Shown here: one piece after another, positions 1-8,109 of the stretch
Layout: every line of letters starts with the position of its first letter
Numbering within the stretch: the stretch's first letter is position 1
Assembly (NCBI GenBank): GCA_937888905.1
Contig: CALATA010000010.1
Location: 124,001 to 188,000, forward strand
DNA length: 64,000 nt
Origin: Terrimonas sp937888905
GTDB lineage: Bacteria > Bacteroidota > Bacteroidia > Chitinophagales > Chitinophagaceae
Direction: 5' to 3'
The notes under the pieces: generated by a model
The model's input: only the letters and a program-made list of their open reading frames with translations
The model's database searches: none
What the model was told of the DNA's origin: nothing
Made by a program: the position numbers and the translations under genes

Positions 1-1304
1 CGGACGGACGCATCATGAGTTATCGCTGGGCTTACGTAAGCGGACCAGCTAATTTTATATTGAATGATCCTGCTGCAGCGCTTACCTCATTGAGCGGCCT
101 TGTGGAGGGGGTGTATGTATTCAGACTTACAGTGACAGATGATAATGGTGCCGCACATGCAGACGATGTAACTATTACTGTGTTGCCACCCAATCAGCCT
201 CCTGTAGCCGAGGCGGGTAACAGCATTGTAATGACATTGCCGACCAATGCTACTACGCTCGATGGCCGTGTTTCTTATGATCCGGATGGAAGTATCATTC
301 GCTGGCAGTGGACATTGATCAGCGGACCTGCGGCTCCGGTTATCGTCAATCCCAACGCAGCCGTTACTGCGGTGAATAATCTTATCCAGGGAACCTATTC
401 GTTCCGCCTTACCGTTACCGACGATGCCGGAGCTACTGACAGCGACGAGGTGCAGGTGATTGTAAACAGACCGGCGAATCAACTACCCATAGCCCGTGCC
501 GGAAATGATATAACGATCACCCTTCCGGTAAACCAGGTACAGCTTGATGGTGCTGCTTCCTATGATCCCGATGGAACGATTGCCACATTTGCCTGGACCA
601 GGATCAGCGGACCAGCCGATGCAACGATCGAAACACCGGCGGCTGCTCTCACGCGCATCAATCGTTTGACGCAGGGAACCTATATTTTCCGCCTGACTGT
701 TACAGATAATTCTGGTGCCAATGCCAGTGACGACGTGGTGATAACAGTACTGCCGGCGCCGCGTGTCAATCAACCGCCGCGCGCAGTTGCCGGTGCAGAC
801 TTCACGCTTAGTCTTCCGGCAAGCGCTGCTTCACTGGATGGAAGCGCCTCTTCAGATCCTGACGGACAGATCGTGATTCATCGCTGGCGCCAGTTATCCG
901 GGCCAACGGTCGCGCGCATCACAGCACCAGCGGCTGCGCGTACAAATGTGGAAGGCCTGCTGCCTGGAGAATATATATTTGAGTTAACCGTCACCGACAA
1001 TGAAGGCGCTACCGCTTCGGCTACTGCGAAGATAAATGTAGTAGAATCGATATTAAACCTCCTGGTTTATCCGAACCCCGCCGCTAACGATCTCACTCTG
1101 CGCTACGGCGATCAGGTAAACGGAAATGTCAGGGTGCTTATTTATGATGCGGAAATGAGAAAGGTTCATGAGCGCGTAGTGAATAAAAATCAGGCTATGC
1201 TACAACATACGATTGATCTGCGTCGCCTGAGAAGTGGTACTTATTTCCTGCGGATTATTACCTCCGATGGCAGGAAGATCGACAGGACGTTTGTAAAGTT
1301 GTAA
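1..1304 (+). CDS. PKD-repeat protein with T9SS sorting domain (5' partial)
   Basis: This is the C-terminal part of a secreted or cell-surface protein; its start lies before the window, because the frame is open to base 3 and the first codons (DGRI) continue a repeat. About four PKD/Ig-like repeats of roughly 95 residues follow, each with a DPDG motif, W..ISGP in the middle and FRLTVTD near the end. The last 75 or so residues begin NLLVYPNPAANDLTLRYG and end in a basic RTFVKL, which is the type A T9SS C-terminal sorting domain that directs export across the outer membrane and surface attachment. PKD domains usually mediate protein or polysaccharide contact. The catalytic or binding part, if any, is upstream and not visible. 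Confidence 0.85.
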   Translation, partial: DGRIMSYRWAYVSGPANFILNDPAAALTSLSGLVEGVYVFRLTVTDDNGAAHADDVTITVLPPNQPPVAEAGNSIVMTLPTNATTLDGRVSYDPDGSIIRWQWTLISGPAAPVIVNPNAAVTAVNNLIQGTYSFRLTVTDDAGATDSDEVQVIVNRPANQLPIARAGNDITITLPVNQVQLDGAASYDPDGTIATFAWTRISGPADATIETPAAALTRINRLTQGTYIFRLTVTDNSGANASDDVVITVLPAPRVNQPPRAVAGADFTLSLPASAASLDGSASSDPDGQIVIHRWRQLSGPTVARITAPAAARTNVEGLLPGEYIFELTVTDNEGATASATAKINVVESILNLLVYPNPAANDLTLRYGDQVNGNVRVLIYDAEMRKVHERVVNKNQAMLQHTIDLRRLRSGTYFLRIITSDGRKIDRTFVKL

Positions 1305-1345
1305 GTAATAAGTAATAAGTAATAAGTGGTAAGTAATTAGTAGTG
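1303..1345. repeat. TAAGTAATAAG short-period repeat array
   Basis: Tandem degenerate units of TAAGTAA with a period of about 8-9 nt begin at the stop codon of the preceding gene. The same class recurs in other intergenic spaces, for example 5850-5897 and 17977-18030. No coding frame or terminator is evident in the array. Confidence 0.7.
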
Positions 1346-1463
1346 CTCCGAAGTTTCAAGCTGCAGCCGTGGGCTGTTCATTGACTTACAAACTCTCTCC
1401 CTGGTTCGTGTCTTCAAGAGCCAGGGAGAGAGGTAAATCATTCGCAATTAATGTTCATCATTA

Positions 1464-1637
1464 TCACAAAACAACCCCCACGATCCCTGCACTCACCACC
1501 AGCATCGCAAAAAGAAAAACAAGATTCACTTTTATCTGGTCTGTATTTTTCTCTTTGACGGACCTGTACAGCATCTGCATTCTTTTATATAAAAGGGGAA
1601 GAATGAGAACTGCGATGATCAAATACGGTATTTTCAT
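1464..1637 (-). CDS. Small two-helix membrane protein, unknown
   Basis: This 57-residue reading frame starts at an ATG (1637) and ends with TGA. It begins MKIPYLIIAVLILPLLYKRM, has a basic and polar middle (about residues 22-38) and a second hydrophobic segment LVFLFAMLVVSAGIVGVVL at the C terminus. Two membrane segments joined by a charged loop are what is expected of a real small inner-membrane protein. It fills an otherwise empty gap upstream of purC, and the opposite-strand frame here is low in information. No family is recognised, no Shine-Dalgarno is visible and the function is unknown. Confidence 0.5.
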   Translation of the reverse strand: MKIPYLIIAVLILPLLYKRMQMLYRSVKEKNTDQIKVNLVFLFAMLVVSAGIVGVVL

Positions 1638-1652
1638 GATGAGGAGATTGTA

Positions 1653-1775
1653 GGTTATAAGTAATAAGCGTCGTACTGAACTTGCCCGAAGGATCGGGCG
1701 AAGGATCGGGCGAAGTATCAGTAGTCATGGAATTTATTCACGATTGACGATTCGCCATTCACCATCCACCTATTG
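1653..1775. repeat. Mosaic intergenic repeat with 12-bp tandem units
   Basis: The stretch opens with TTATAAGTAATAAG, then has GAAGGATCGGGC twice in tandem (1688-1699, 1700-1711) and a partial third copy, then ATTGACGATTCGCCATTCAC-type units up to the purC stop. Each motif recurs in other spacers of the window. Confidence 0.65.
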
Positions 1776-2699
1776 ACCTATTGCACCCAACGCCTTCACT
1801 GTCCGCTCAAACGTTTCTTCATCCGTAAGTTTGGTTGGTTCAAACTTGCGGCCGGTCAGCTTTTCGTATAATTCAATATAACGTCCCGAGATGGTATTCA
1901 CCCATTCGTCGCTCATTTCCGGAACGGTCTGTCCTTCTTTGCCCATGAAATTGTTGGCAATAAGCCATTCGCGGACAAATTCCTTGCTGAGTTGTTTCTG
2001 GCGTTCGCCTTTTTCCTGGCGTTCCTCAAATCCATCGGCATAGAAATACCGCGAACTGTCGGGCGTATGGATTTCATCCATTAAATAAATGGTATCGCCG
2101 ATTTTTCCGAATTCGTATTTGGTATCCACCAGGATGAGTCCCTGTTTGGCGGCGAGTTGTTTTCCGCGCTCGAATAATGCCAGTGCGTAACGGCTGATGG
2201 TTTCCCATTCTTCCTGCGTTACCAGACCCGTATAAATGGCCTCCTGCGGAGAAATATCTTCGTCGTGTCCCTCCACGGCTTTGGTGGAAGGCGTAATGAT
2301 GGGTTGGGGAAAATAATCATTTTCTTTCAATCCATCGGGCATGGCGGCGCCGCAAAGCACCCGCTGACCGGCGGAATAGGTGCGCCAGGCGTGGCCGGTG
2401 AGGTTTCCGCGTACCACCATTTCGAGGCGAATAGGCTCGCATCGGCGGCCGATAGACACGTTGGGAGCCGGAACGGTGGTCAGCCAATTGGGGCAGATAT
2501 CTGCCGTGGCTTCGAGCATATAAGCCGCAATCTGGTTTAATACCTGTCCTTTGAAGGGAATGGGGCGGGGGAGAATGACGTCGAAAGCGGAAATCCGGTC
2601 GGAAGCCACCATCACCAGCCATTGCTCGCCGATGCTGTAAACGTCACGCACTTTACCCTGATAAAATCCTGTCTGTTGGGGGAAGTTGAAATTAGCCAT
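1770..2699 (-). CDS. purC: Phosphoribosylaminoimidazole-succinocarboxamide synthase
   Basis: SAICAR synthase joins CAIR and aspartate with ATP in de novo purine synthesis, in the cytoplasm. The 309-residue length is that of the longer, yeast ADE1-like form rather than the 237-residue E. coli form. Family motifs seen are GKVRDVYSIG near residue 14 (ATP-binding hairpin), ASDRISAFD near 33, EMVVRGNLTGHAW near 92, and the C-terminal VDTKYEFG and DEIHTPDSSRY segments that bind substrate. The ATG at 2699 gives MANFNFPQQTGFYQGK, the usual beginning. The gene stands alone; another purine gene, purM, is 8 kb away on the other strand. Confidence 0.95.
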   Translation of the reverse strand: MANFNFPQQTGFYQGKVRDVYSIGEQWLVMVASDRISAFDVILPRPIPFKGQVLNQIAAYMLEATADICPNWLTTVPAPNVSIGRRCEPIRLEMVVRGNLTGHAWRTYSAGQRVLCGAAMPDGLKENDYFPQPIITPSTKAVEGHDEDISPQEAIYTGLVTQEEWETISRYALALFERGKQLAAKQGLILVDTKYEFGKIGDTIYLMDEIHTPDSSRYFYADGFEERQEKGERQKQLSKEFVREWLIANNFMGKEGQTVPEMSDEWVNTISGRYIELYEKLTGRKFEPTKLTDEETFERTVKALGAIGQ

Positions 2700-2760
2700 G
2701 AACGAAAGTAAGACGATCCCGAAAAACGCCCAACGACCAGGCTTTCAGAATTTCAACATT

Positions 2761-2789
2761 TTGTTCGTGTTATAGAAAAATTAAATTTT
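2761..2789 (+). promoter_or_regulatory. Candidate promoter of the TonB-dependent receptor gene
   Basis: TTG at 2761-2763 is followed after 18 nt by TAAATTTT at 2782-2789, one mismatch from the Bacteroidota -7 element TAnnTTTG. It lies 57 nt before the preferred start codon. The region is AT-rich, so chance matches are possible. Confidence 0.35.
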
Positions 2790-2846
2790 TAGATCAAAAA
2801 GACAATGCTTATTTTTCCGGCTGATTACAAACCAAAATTGCCACTT

Positions 2847-5795
2847 ATGAGAAAAAGCTTGCGCTTTTTGCTAGCAACGGTTGCGAGTCTGCTCTCGCTT
2901 ACTGCTATTTCCCAAACCATCATCTCCGGTAAAGTTAAGAACAGTGCCAACGAGGAAGTTGTACCGGCCGTGTCGGTAGTGGTGAAAGGAACCAGCGTTG
3001 GTACTTACACCAATTCCAATGGTGAGTTCAGCCTGAGCATCGGCCAGTTTCCCGTTACGCTCGTATTTACGTCTATCGGTTACGATTCTTTGACCGTGGA
3101 GGTGAAAAACGCGTCAACTCCGCTGGATATCAGTTTCAAACCTAACAGTCAGCTTGGCCAGGAAGTAGTGGTTTCTGCCAACCGTGCTCCCCAACGTATT
3201 TTGGAGTCTCCGGTTACGGTAGAGCGCATGAGCGCCGCTACTATCCGCAACGCCGCAGCCCCCAACTTCTACGAAGCTATTACCAACCTTAAAGGTGTGG
3301 ATATGCATACGGCGAGTCTTACTTTCCGTACAGTTACCACCCGCGGTTTCGTAAGCAGCGGTAACAACCGTCTCAACCAGCTTATAGATGGTATGGACAA
3401 CCAGGCACCCGGTCTGAACTTTTCCGTAGGAAACGTGATCGGCCCCAATGACCTGGATGTTGACAACGTGGAACTGCTGGCAGGTGCGTCTTCCGCCCTG
3501 TATGGTTCCGGCGGTATCAACGGTACCCTGCTCATCAACAGCAAAAACCCTTTCAAATACCAGGGGCTCAGCTTCAATATCAAACAAGGTATCAACCACG
3601 TTGACGGACGTCAGCGCGCTGCCGCTCCTTACTACGACTGGCAACTGCGTTGGGCAAAAGCGTTCAACGATAAATTTGCCTTCAAGATCTCTGCCTCACT
3701 CGTAAACGCACAAGACTGGGAAGCGAACGACTACCGCAACAAACAACAGATCGGTGTACTCAGCAAAGTAACCGGCGGAAGTCGCGAGAACGATCCAAAC
3801 TTCAACGGCGTTAATATATATGGTGATGAAGTAAGCGCTAACATGTCCTCCTTCGCACAACTGGTACAAAGCCAGATCCGCGCAGGTATCCTGGGTGCTA
3901 CCGGCAACCAGATTGACGTGGTTTCACTGTTGAACAGCTACTACGGTGCTATCGGTAACCCCGCTTATCCTACTGCTGCACAACAAGCCGGCTTCTATAC
4001 TTTCGCAGGTTTCCCCGCACCGGTACTGGCCGCTATCAACAACCCGGCGATCCAGGGCAACATCAACAACCTGATGCCGTTTTACAACGGTAACCGCAAC
4101 GGATATTTTGGTAACTACAACGTATCACGTACAGGCTATAACGAACGCGATCTCGTTGACTACAATGCGGTAAATGTGAAATTGAATGCAAGCCTGCATT
4201 ACAAGATCACTCCGGGTATCGAAGCTTCACTGAGCACTTATTTCGGTACCGGTACTACTGTTTATACAGGTGCTGACCGTTATTCCCTGCGCAACCTGAA
4301 GATCGCCCAGCATAAACTCGAAATCAAAGGCAAATCCTGGATGGTTCGTGGTTACACAACCCAGGAAAATGCAGGTGATTCTTATAACGCCAGCGCCCTC
4401 GGTGCTTTCATCAACGATAGCTGGAAAGCGAACGCAACATGGTTCCAGCAATATGTAGCTGCCTATTCTGAAAGCCGCCGCCAGGGTGGTGCCGCTATCA
4501 GCGATATGCAGGCGCATATGAATGCCCGTGCTTTTGCCGACCAGGGCCGTCTGCTGCCAGGCACACCTGAGTTCAATGCTGCTTCCAGCAAAGTGAAGTC
4601 TACACCTATCAAGAGAAACGGTGCCAAGTTCCTCGACCGCTCCGATCTGTATGCGGGTGAAGGCCAACTGAACGTTTCTGACGCCCTCAACTTCAGCGAT
4701 AAGCTCGAAGTAATTGCAGGTGCGCAGTGGAAACAATATGTAATGAACTCTCAGGGTACCATCTTCGCTGACACAGCCGGCGTGCTGAAGATCAACGAAA
4801 TCGGTGGTTACCTGCAACTGAAGAAAGCATTCTTCGACAACTTCCTGACCATTACCGCCAGTGGACGTTACGATAAGCAAACCAACTTCGACGGCCGTTT
4901 CACTCCGCGCGTTACCGGTGTATTCCGCGTAGCGAAGGACAACAACATCCGCCTGTCTTACCAGACTGCTTACCGTTTCCCAACCAACCAGAACCAATAC
5001 ATCAGCCTGGTAACAGGTTCCGGCACGCTGATCGGCTGTCTGCCTGAATTCCAGAGCTTCTATAAATTGAACTCTACACTGCCTGGTTATACGGCAGCCA
5101 GCATCCTGGCTTACCGTAACAGCGGCAACCCCAACAACACCAGCCTGCTCGTAGCTGCTGAATACAAAGATGTGAAGCCTGAGTCTGTAAACTCTTACGA
5201 ACTCGGTTACCGCGGTGTGCTTGGCGGCCGCCTGCTGATCGACGCTTATGTTTATTACAGCCGCTACCAGGACTTCCTGTCTACCGTAGCAGTTGGCCAG
5301 ACCAAATCAGGCAACCAGCAGGAGCTTTACAGCCCCTTCACTACTACCAACATTTCTTATGTACAAAATGCAACAGCAGTAGTAAAAGCGATCGGCTGGG
5401 GTATCAGTGCAGAATATAAGTTTGCCAAGAACTACTTCATTTATGGTAACGTGTTCCAGGACGAGCTGAACGATGTACCTGCCGGATTCGTTTCTTACTT
5501 CAATGCTCCTGACTACCGCTTCAATATCGGCCTGCGCAGCGAGGATGTGTACAAAGGAGTAGGCTTCAACATCGTGGCGAAGTACCAGGGCAACAACTAC
5601 TATGAAGGTACTTTCGTTACCGGTACACTGCCTTCTTTCACATGGGTAGATGCACAGGTATCTTACCGTGTGCCTAAAAGCAAGAGCACGATCCGCATCG
5701 GTGGTACCAACATCCTCAACAGCTACTACCGCACAGGCTTCGGAAGCCCATACGTAGGCGGTCTGTACTATGTGAGCTATGGTTTCAACCTGTAA
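2847..5795 (+). CDS. TonB-dependent outer-membrane receptor
   Basis: This is an outer-membrane transporter powered by TonB-ExbBD. The ATG at 2847 is preferred over the one 14 codons upstream because it starts directly with a signal peptide (MRKSLRFLLATVASLLSLTA, cleavage after ISQ). A carboxypeptidase-D-regulatory-like domain (about 22-110, ISGKVKNSANEE to LDISFKP) is followed by a plug domain (about 125-235, with TRGFVSSGNNRLNQLIDGMD and LYGSGGINGTLLI) and a long beta-barrel ending in ...YVSYGFNL. It is not a clear SusC because no SusD partner follows. The substrate is unknown; a siderophore, vitamin or peptide would fit. A strong terminator follows. Confidence 0.88.
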   Translation: MRKSLRFLLATVASLLSLTAISQTIISGKVKNSANEEVVPAVSVVVKGTSVGTYTNSNGEFSLSIGQFPVTLVFTSIGYDSLTVEVKNASTPLDISFKPNSQLGQEVVVSANRAPQRILESPVTVERMSAATIRNAAAPNFYEAITNLKGVDMHTASLTFRTVTTRGFVSSGNNRLNQLIDGMDNQAPGLNFSVGNVIGPNDLDVDNVELLAGASSALYGSGGINGTLLINSKNPFKYQGLSFNIKQGINHVDGRQRAAAPYYDWQLRWAKAFNDKFAFKISASLVNAQDWEANDYRNKQQIGVLSKVTGGSRENDPNFNGVNIYGDEVSANMSSFAQLVQSQIRAGILGATGNQIDVVSLLNSYYGAIGNPAYPTAAQQAGFYTFAGFPAPVLAAINNPAIQGNINNLMPFYNGNRNGYFGNYNVSRTGYNERDLVDYNAVNVKLNASLHYKITPGIEASLSTYFGTGTTVYTGADRYSLRNLKIAQHKLEIKGKSWMVRGYTTQENAGDSYNASALGAFINDSWKANATWFQQYVAAYSESRRQGGAAISDMQAHMNARAFADQGRLLPGTPEFNAASSKVKSTPIKRNGAKFLDRSDLYAGEGQLNVSDALNFSDKLEVIAGAQWKQYVMNSQGTIFADTAGVLKINEIGGYLQLKKAFFDNFLTITASGRYDKQTNFDGRFTPRVTGVFRVAKDNNIRLSYQTAYRFPTNQNQYISLVTGSGTLIGCLPEFQSFYKLNSTLPGYTAASILAYRNSGNPNNTSLLVAAEYKDVKPESVNSYELGYRGVLGGRLLIDAYVYYSRYQDFLSTVAVGQTKSGNQQELYSPFTTTNISYVQNATAVVKAIGWGISAEYKFAKNYFIYGNVFQDELNDVPAGFVSYFNAPDYRFNIGLRSEDVYKGVGFNIVAKYQGNNYYEGTFVTGTLPSFTWVDAQVSYRVPKSKSTIRIGGTNILNSYYRTGFGSPYVGGLYYVSYGFNL

Positions 5796-5820
5796 TGATT
5801 GAATGTTTTAATAAAAAAGC

Positions 5821-5848
5821 AAAACCCCGCCAACCGGCGGGGTTTTTT
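5821..5848 (+). terminator. Intrinsic terminator after TonB-dependent receptor
   Basis: A perfect 11-bp stem AAAACCCCGCC / GGCGGGGTTTT with loop AACC runs into TTTTTT. It begins 25 nt after the receptor stop codon. Confidence 0.9.
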
Positions 5849-5849
5849 G

Positions 5850-5897
5850 TGAAACTTATTACTTATTACTTACTACTTATTACTTACTACTTATCAC
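5850..5897. repeat. ACTTATTACTTA short-period repeat array
   Basis: Reverse-complement form of the TAAGTAATAAG class: ACTTATTACTTATTACTTAC and variants at a period of 8-9 nt. It fills the whole gap between the terminator and the convergent gene's stop codon. Confidence 0.7.
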
Positions 5898-6788
5898 TCA
5901 CTTCAGCACCAGCCTGCGCTCGCCGACTAACAAGTTGTTGTGCCATATCTGAACCTGGTAAGTACCGCTTACAGCTCCGTCATTGAGCGTGTAGCTGAAT
6001 CCCATTTCTTTACGTTCTCCCTTTTCATAAGTAACAATCAGGCGACGGGTAAATCCTTCGCCTGCGTCACCGGAAAGCACCTTGCCTTGGGGAGTAATCA
6101 ATTTAATCAATACGGGTGTGCCTGCATAATTGCTCACAAGGTTTTGTAATACGAATGACACATTGATGGCGTCGGTTTTCTTTGCCTGCGTGGTAATGTG
6201 CTCGCGTGTACCACGCACATCTATGGCGGTCATGTTGATCTCCGATGCCACAAAGGTGGCGGCCGTGTTGATCTGTAAAGCCATGCGATGATTCTCACTG
6301 TCGAGGCGGCGCATATTCTGCTCCATTGATTTTACTTCATTACCCAATTGATCGAGCAATCCCGAGAGCCGGTCTTTTTCTTCTTCCAGCGAACGGTTGC
6401 GGGAGCGGAGTTCCTCCACGCGGTCCTGTAGCTCGCGGATCTTTTTACGCGCCTGTTCCAGGTCTGCCGGGCTGGTTTTACCTTTTTTCAATAAGCCCCC
6501 GATCTCTGTTCTGAGTTGCTGGATCGCGTGCAGCTTTTGTTGTAGATCGCCTTGCAGCGAATCGGACTGCTGACGCGATGAATCCAGTTGCTGATCGAGG
6601 TCGCGGATGGTAGAGGAGAACATGCGCGTAAGCGAATCGCGTATGCCGTCGGCAATGGCTGCTGAGTCTTTTACATACACTTCCGTTCTGCGTTTGCTGT
6701 ATTCATTTTTATCATATAAATGATAGATCCAGGTGGCAACCAGACCGGTTGCCATCAGCAGCAAAAGCAGTGGTTTAGCGTCTTTCAT
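5898..6788 (-). CDS. Membrane-anchored coiled-coil protein (paralogue 2)
   Basis: This 296-residue protein has an N-terminal membrane anchor (about residues 5-25, LLLLLMATGLVATWIYHLYD followed by KNEYSKR), then a long charged coiled coil (about 60-165, rich in E, R, L, Q), then a folded C-terminal domain (about 180-296) with QNLVSNYAGTPVLIKL and YEKGERKEMGFSYTL strands. The C-terminal domain reads like a beta-sandwich facing the periplasm. The next gene upstream encodes a protein with the same three-part plan, so the pair probably arose by duplication. No enzymatic motif is seen and the function is unknown; an envelope scaffold or tether is an inference. Confidence 0.7.
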   Translation of the reverse strand: MKDAKPLLLLLMATGLVATWIYHLYDKNEYSKRRTEVYVKDSAAIADGIRDSLTRMFSSTIRDLDQQLDSSRQQSDSLQGDLQQKLHAIQQLRTEIGGLLKKGKTSPADLEQARKKIRELQDRVEELRSRNRSLEEEKDRLSGLLDQLGNEVKSMEQNMRRLDSENHRMALQINTAATFVASEINMTAIDVRGTREHITTQAKKTDAINVSFVLQNLVSNYAGTPVLIKLITPQGKVLSGDAGEGFTRRLIVTYEKGERKEMGFSYTLNDGAVSGTYQVQIWHNNLLVGERRLVLK

Positions 6789-6846
6789 ATTAGTAAGCTA
6801 AGAAACAAATACCGGCTGATAAAGAAGTAGGCTTATAAGATATGCA

Positions 6847-6880
6847 CAAAAAAGCCGTTCTGCTGGAGAGCGGAACGGCT
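6847..6880 (-). terminator. Intrinsic terminator between the two coiled-coil paralogues
   Basis: On the minus strand AGCCGTTC (6880-6873) pairs with GAACGGCT (6860-6853) and is followed by a run of T. It lies 25 nt after the stop codon of the upstream paralogue, so the downstream copy is reached by read-through or needs its own promoter. Confidence 0.75.
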
Positions 6881-6905
6881 GTGTTGCAGGAGTTTGCAAC
6901 TGCTT

Positions 6906-7889
6906 TTAACCGAATAAACCACCTTTTTTCAGGGTTCTGATGCCTTCGCCGATCTTGAACCCGTTGTGATAAACTTCAATTTTATAGTCACCGCGCTGGA
7001 AGTCTTCCTGGCGGATAGGGAATGCTACAGGTTTGCGGGTGCCTTGCTCATATTCTACAGGTACTTTGGTAGTGAACTGACGTTCGCCGTCCATACGTGT
7101 AGTCATGCTGGCTGAGCCAAGTTCTCCGTTTGTTACTACTTTACCATCGGGGGCTGTTACTACAACATAGAGGTCAGCAGCACCGGAAGTAGCGATACGG
7201 TTTTCTACTGTGAACGAGACATTGAGTTTGTCGACGCGCTTAGCAGTAGAAGTTGTTTTCTCTTTGCCGTTTCTTTTTTCTTTCACCGGAGTGATAGCGA
7301 TGTTGGATGCGCTGAACGTAGAACCTACGTCAACAGTGCTGGCCAATACATCTTTCTCCGTTACGGTAGTCTGAAGGTTTTGCTCCAGTACTTGTTTTTC
7401 AGAAGTTAACTGGCTATTGTTAGCTGTGAGCTCCTGGTTTTCACCAGTCAGACGTGTTACTTCAGCTTCCAGGCGGCCGATCTGACCATTCAGTTCGTTG
7501 ATCAGTGTACGTGCTTTTTTCAGTTCTGCATCAGTTGCGTTTGATTTGGAAAGAATGCGGCTGATCTCTGCTTTTTTGGAGTCGATCTCTTTTTGCAGAG
7601 CGGTCTTTTCACCTTGCAGACTGTTGTTAGCACCTGTGATAGAATCAAGGCGGCTTTCTGCTTCATTGTACATGAGCTTCAGAGAGTCGCGCTGACTCAT
7701 ATAGTTAGCTGACAGAACTTCGCGGTCTTTGGTTTCCTGACCTGATTGGTTTTTATCATACAGGAAATAACCCCAGGTACCGAGAAGGCCTACGGCGAGA
7801 AGTCCGATAGCCAGGTTCTTTCCGCTATTGTTTTTCGGAGCAGCCGGTTCATTTTGCGGCGTTGCTGATGGATAATTCGTGTTTGCCAT
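6906..7889 (-). CDS. Membrane-anchored coiled-coil protein (paralogue 1)
   Basis: The start is set at the ATG at 7889 (MANTNYPSATPQNEP); the open frame extends 26 codons further up but that part is uncharacteristic. A short Pro/Asn-rich cytoplasmic tail precedes a membrane segment (about 24-44, LAIGLLAVGLLGTWGYFLYD, then KNQ), a coiled coil (about 60-170) with many Leu, Glu and Lys, and a C-terminal beta-rich domain ending EGIRTLKKGGLFG. The membrane motif GxxxTWxYxLYDKN is shared with the downstream paralogue, as are the C-terminal strands (FTVENRIA..., VEYEQGTRKP). No known family is recognised. A terminator separates the two genes, so they may be expressed at different levels. Confidence 0.7.
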   Translation of the reverse strand: MANTNYPSATPQNEPAAPKNNSGKNLAIGLLAVGLLGTWGYFLYDKNQSGQETKDREVLSANYMSQRDSLKLMYNEAESRLDSITGANNSLQGEKTALQKEIDSKKAEISRILSKSNATDAELKKARTLINELNGQIGRLEAEVTRLTGENQELTANNSQLTSEKQVLEQNLQTTVTEKDVLASTVDVGSTFSASNIAITPVKEKRNGKEKTTSTAKRVDKLNVSFTVENRIATSGAADLYVVVTAPDGKVVTNGELGSASMTTRMDGERQFTTKVPVEYEQGTRKPVAFPIRQEDFQRGDYKIEVYHNGFKIGEGIRTLKKGGLFG

Positions 7890-8095
7890 ACAGATGGGTT
7901 TTAGAGATTGAATGTTGTATTTAATCCGGTTAAAAACCGGTGGTGTTTTCAGGTTAGCATCGGCCATCCTGCGAACGCTTGAATCCTTTGTTTTCGCGCG
8001 TTCTGGCGTGCTAATTCCGAAAACCGTGCCAGAAAATTATAAAACGTTGCGTAACGGCTATGCAAAATTTGGTTAAAATACCTGTTCAAAGCTTG

Positions 8096-8103
8096 TATCT
8101 TAG
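8096..8103 (+). promoter_or_regulatory. Candidate -7 element of holA
   Basis: TATCTTAG matches TAnnTTTG with one mismatch and ends 6 nt before the holA ATG, which would make the transcript almost leaderless. A TTTG lies at 8068-8071, 24 nt upstream, a longer spacing than usual. Confidence 0.3.
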
Positions 8104-8109
8104 CGCCTT

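Noticed and set aside
1369..1653. Plus-strand 94-codon frame in the gap before purC
   Set aside because: Composition is not protein-like, and the opposite strand has a more convincing membrane protein in the same place.
5795..5986. Plus-strand frame after the TonB-dependent receptor
   Set aside because: It runs through the terminator and the ACTTATTACTTA array and has no protein-like features.
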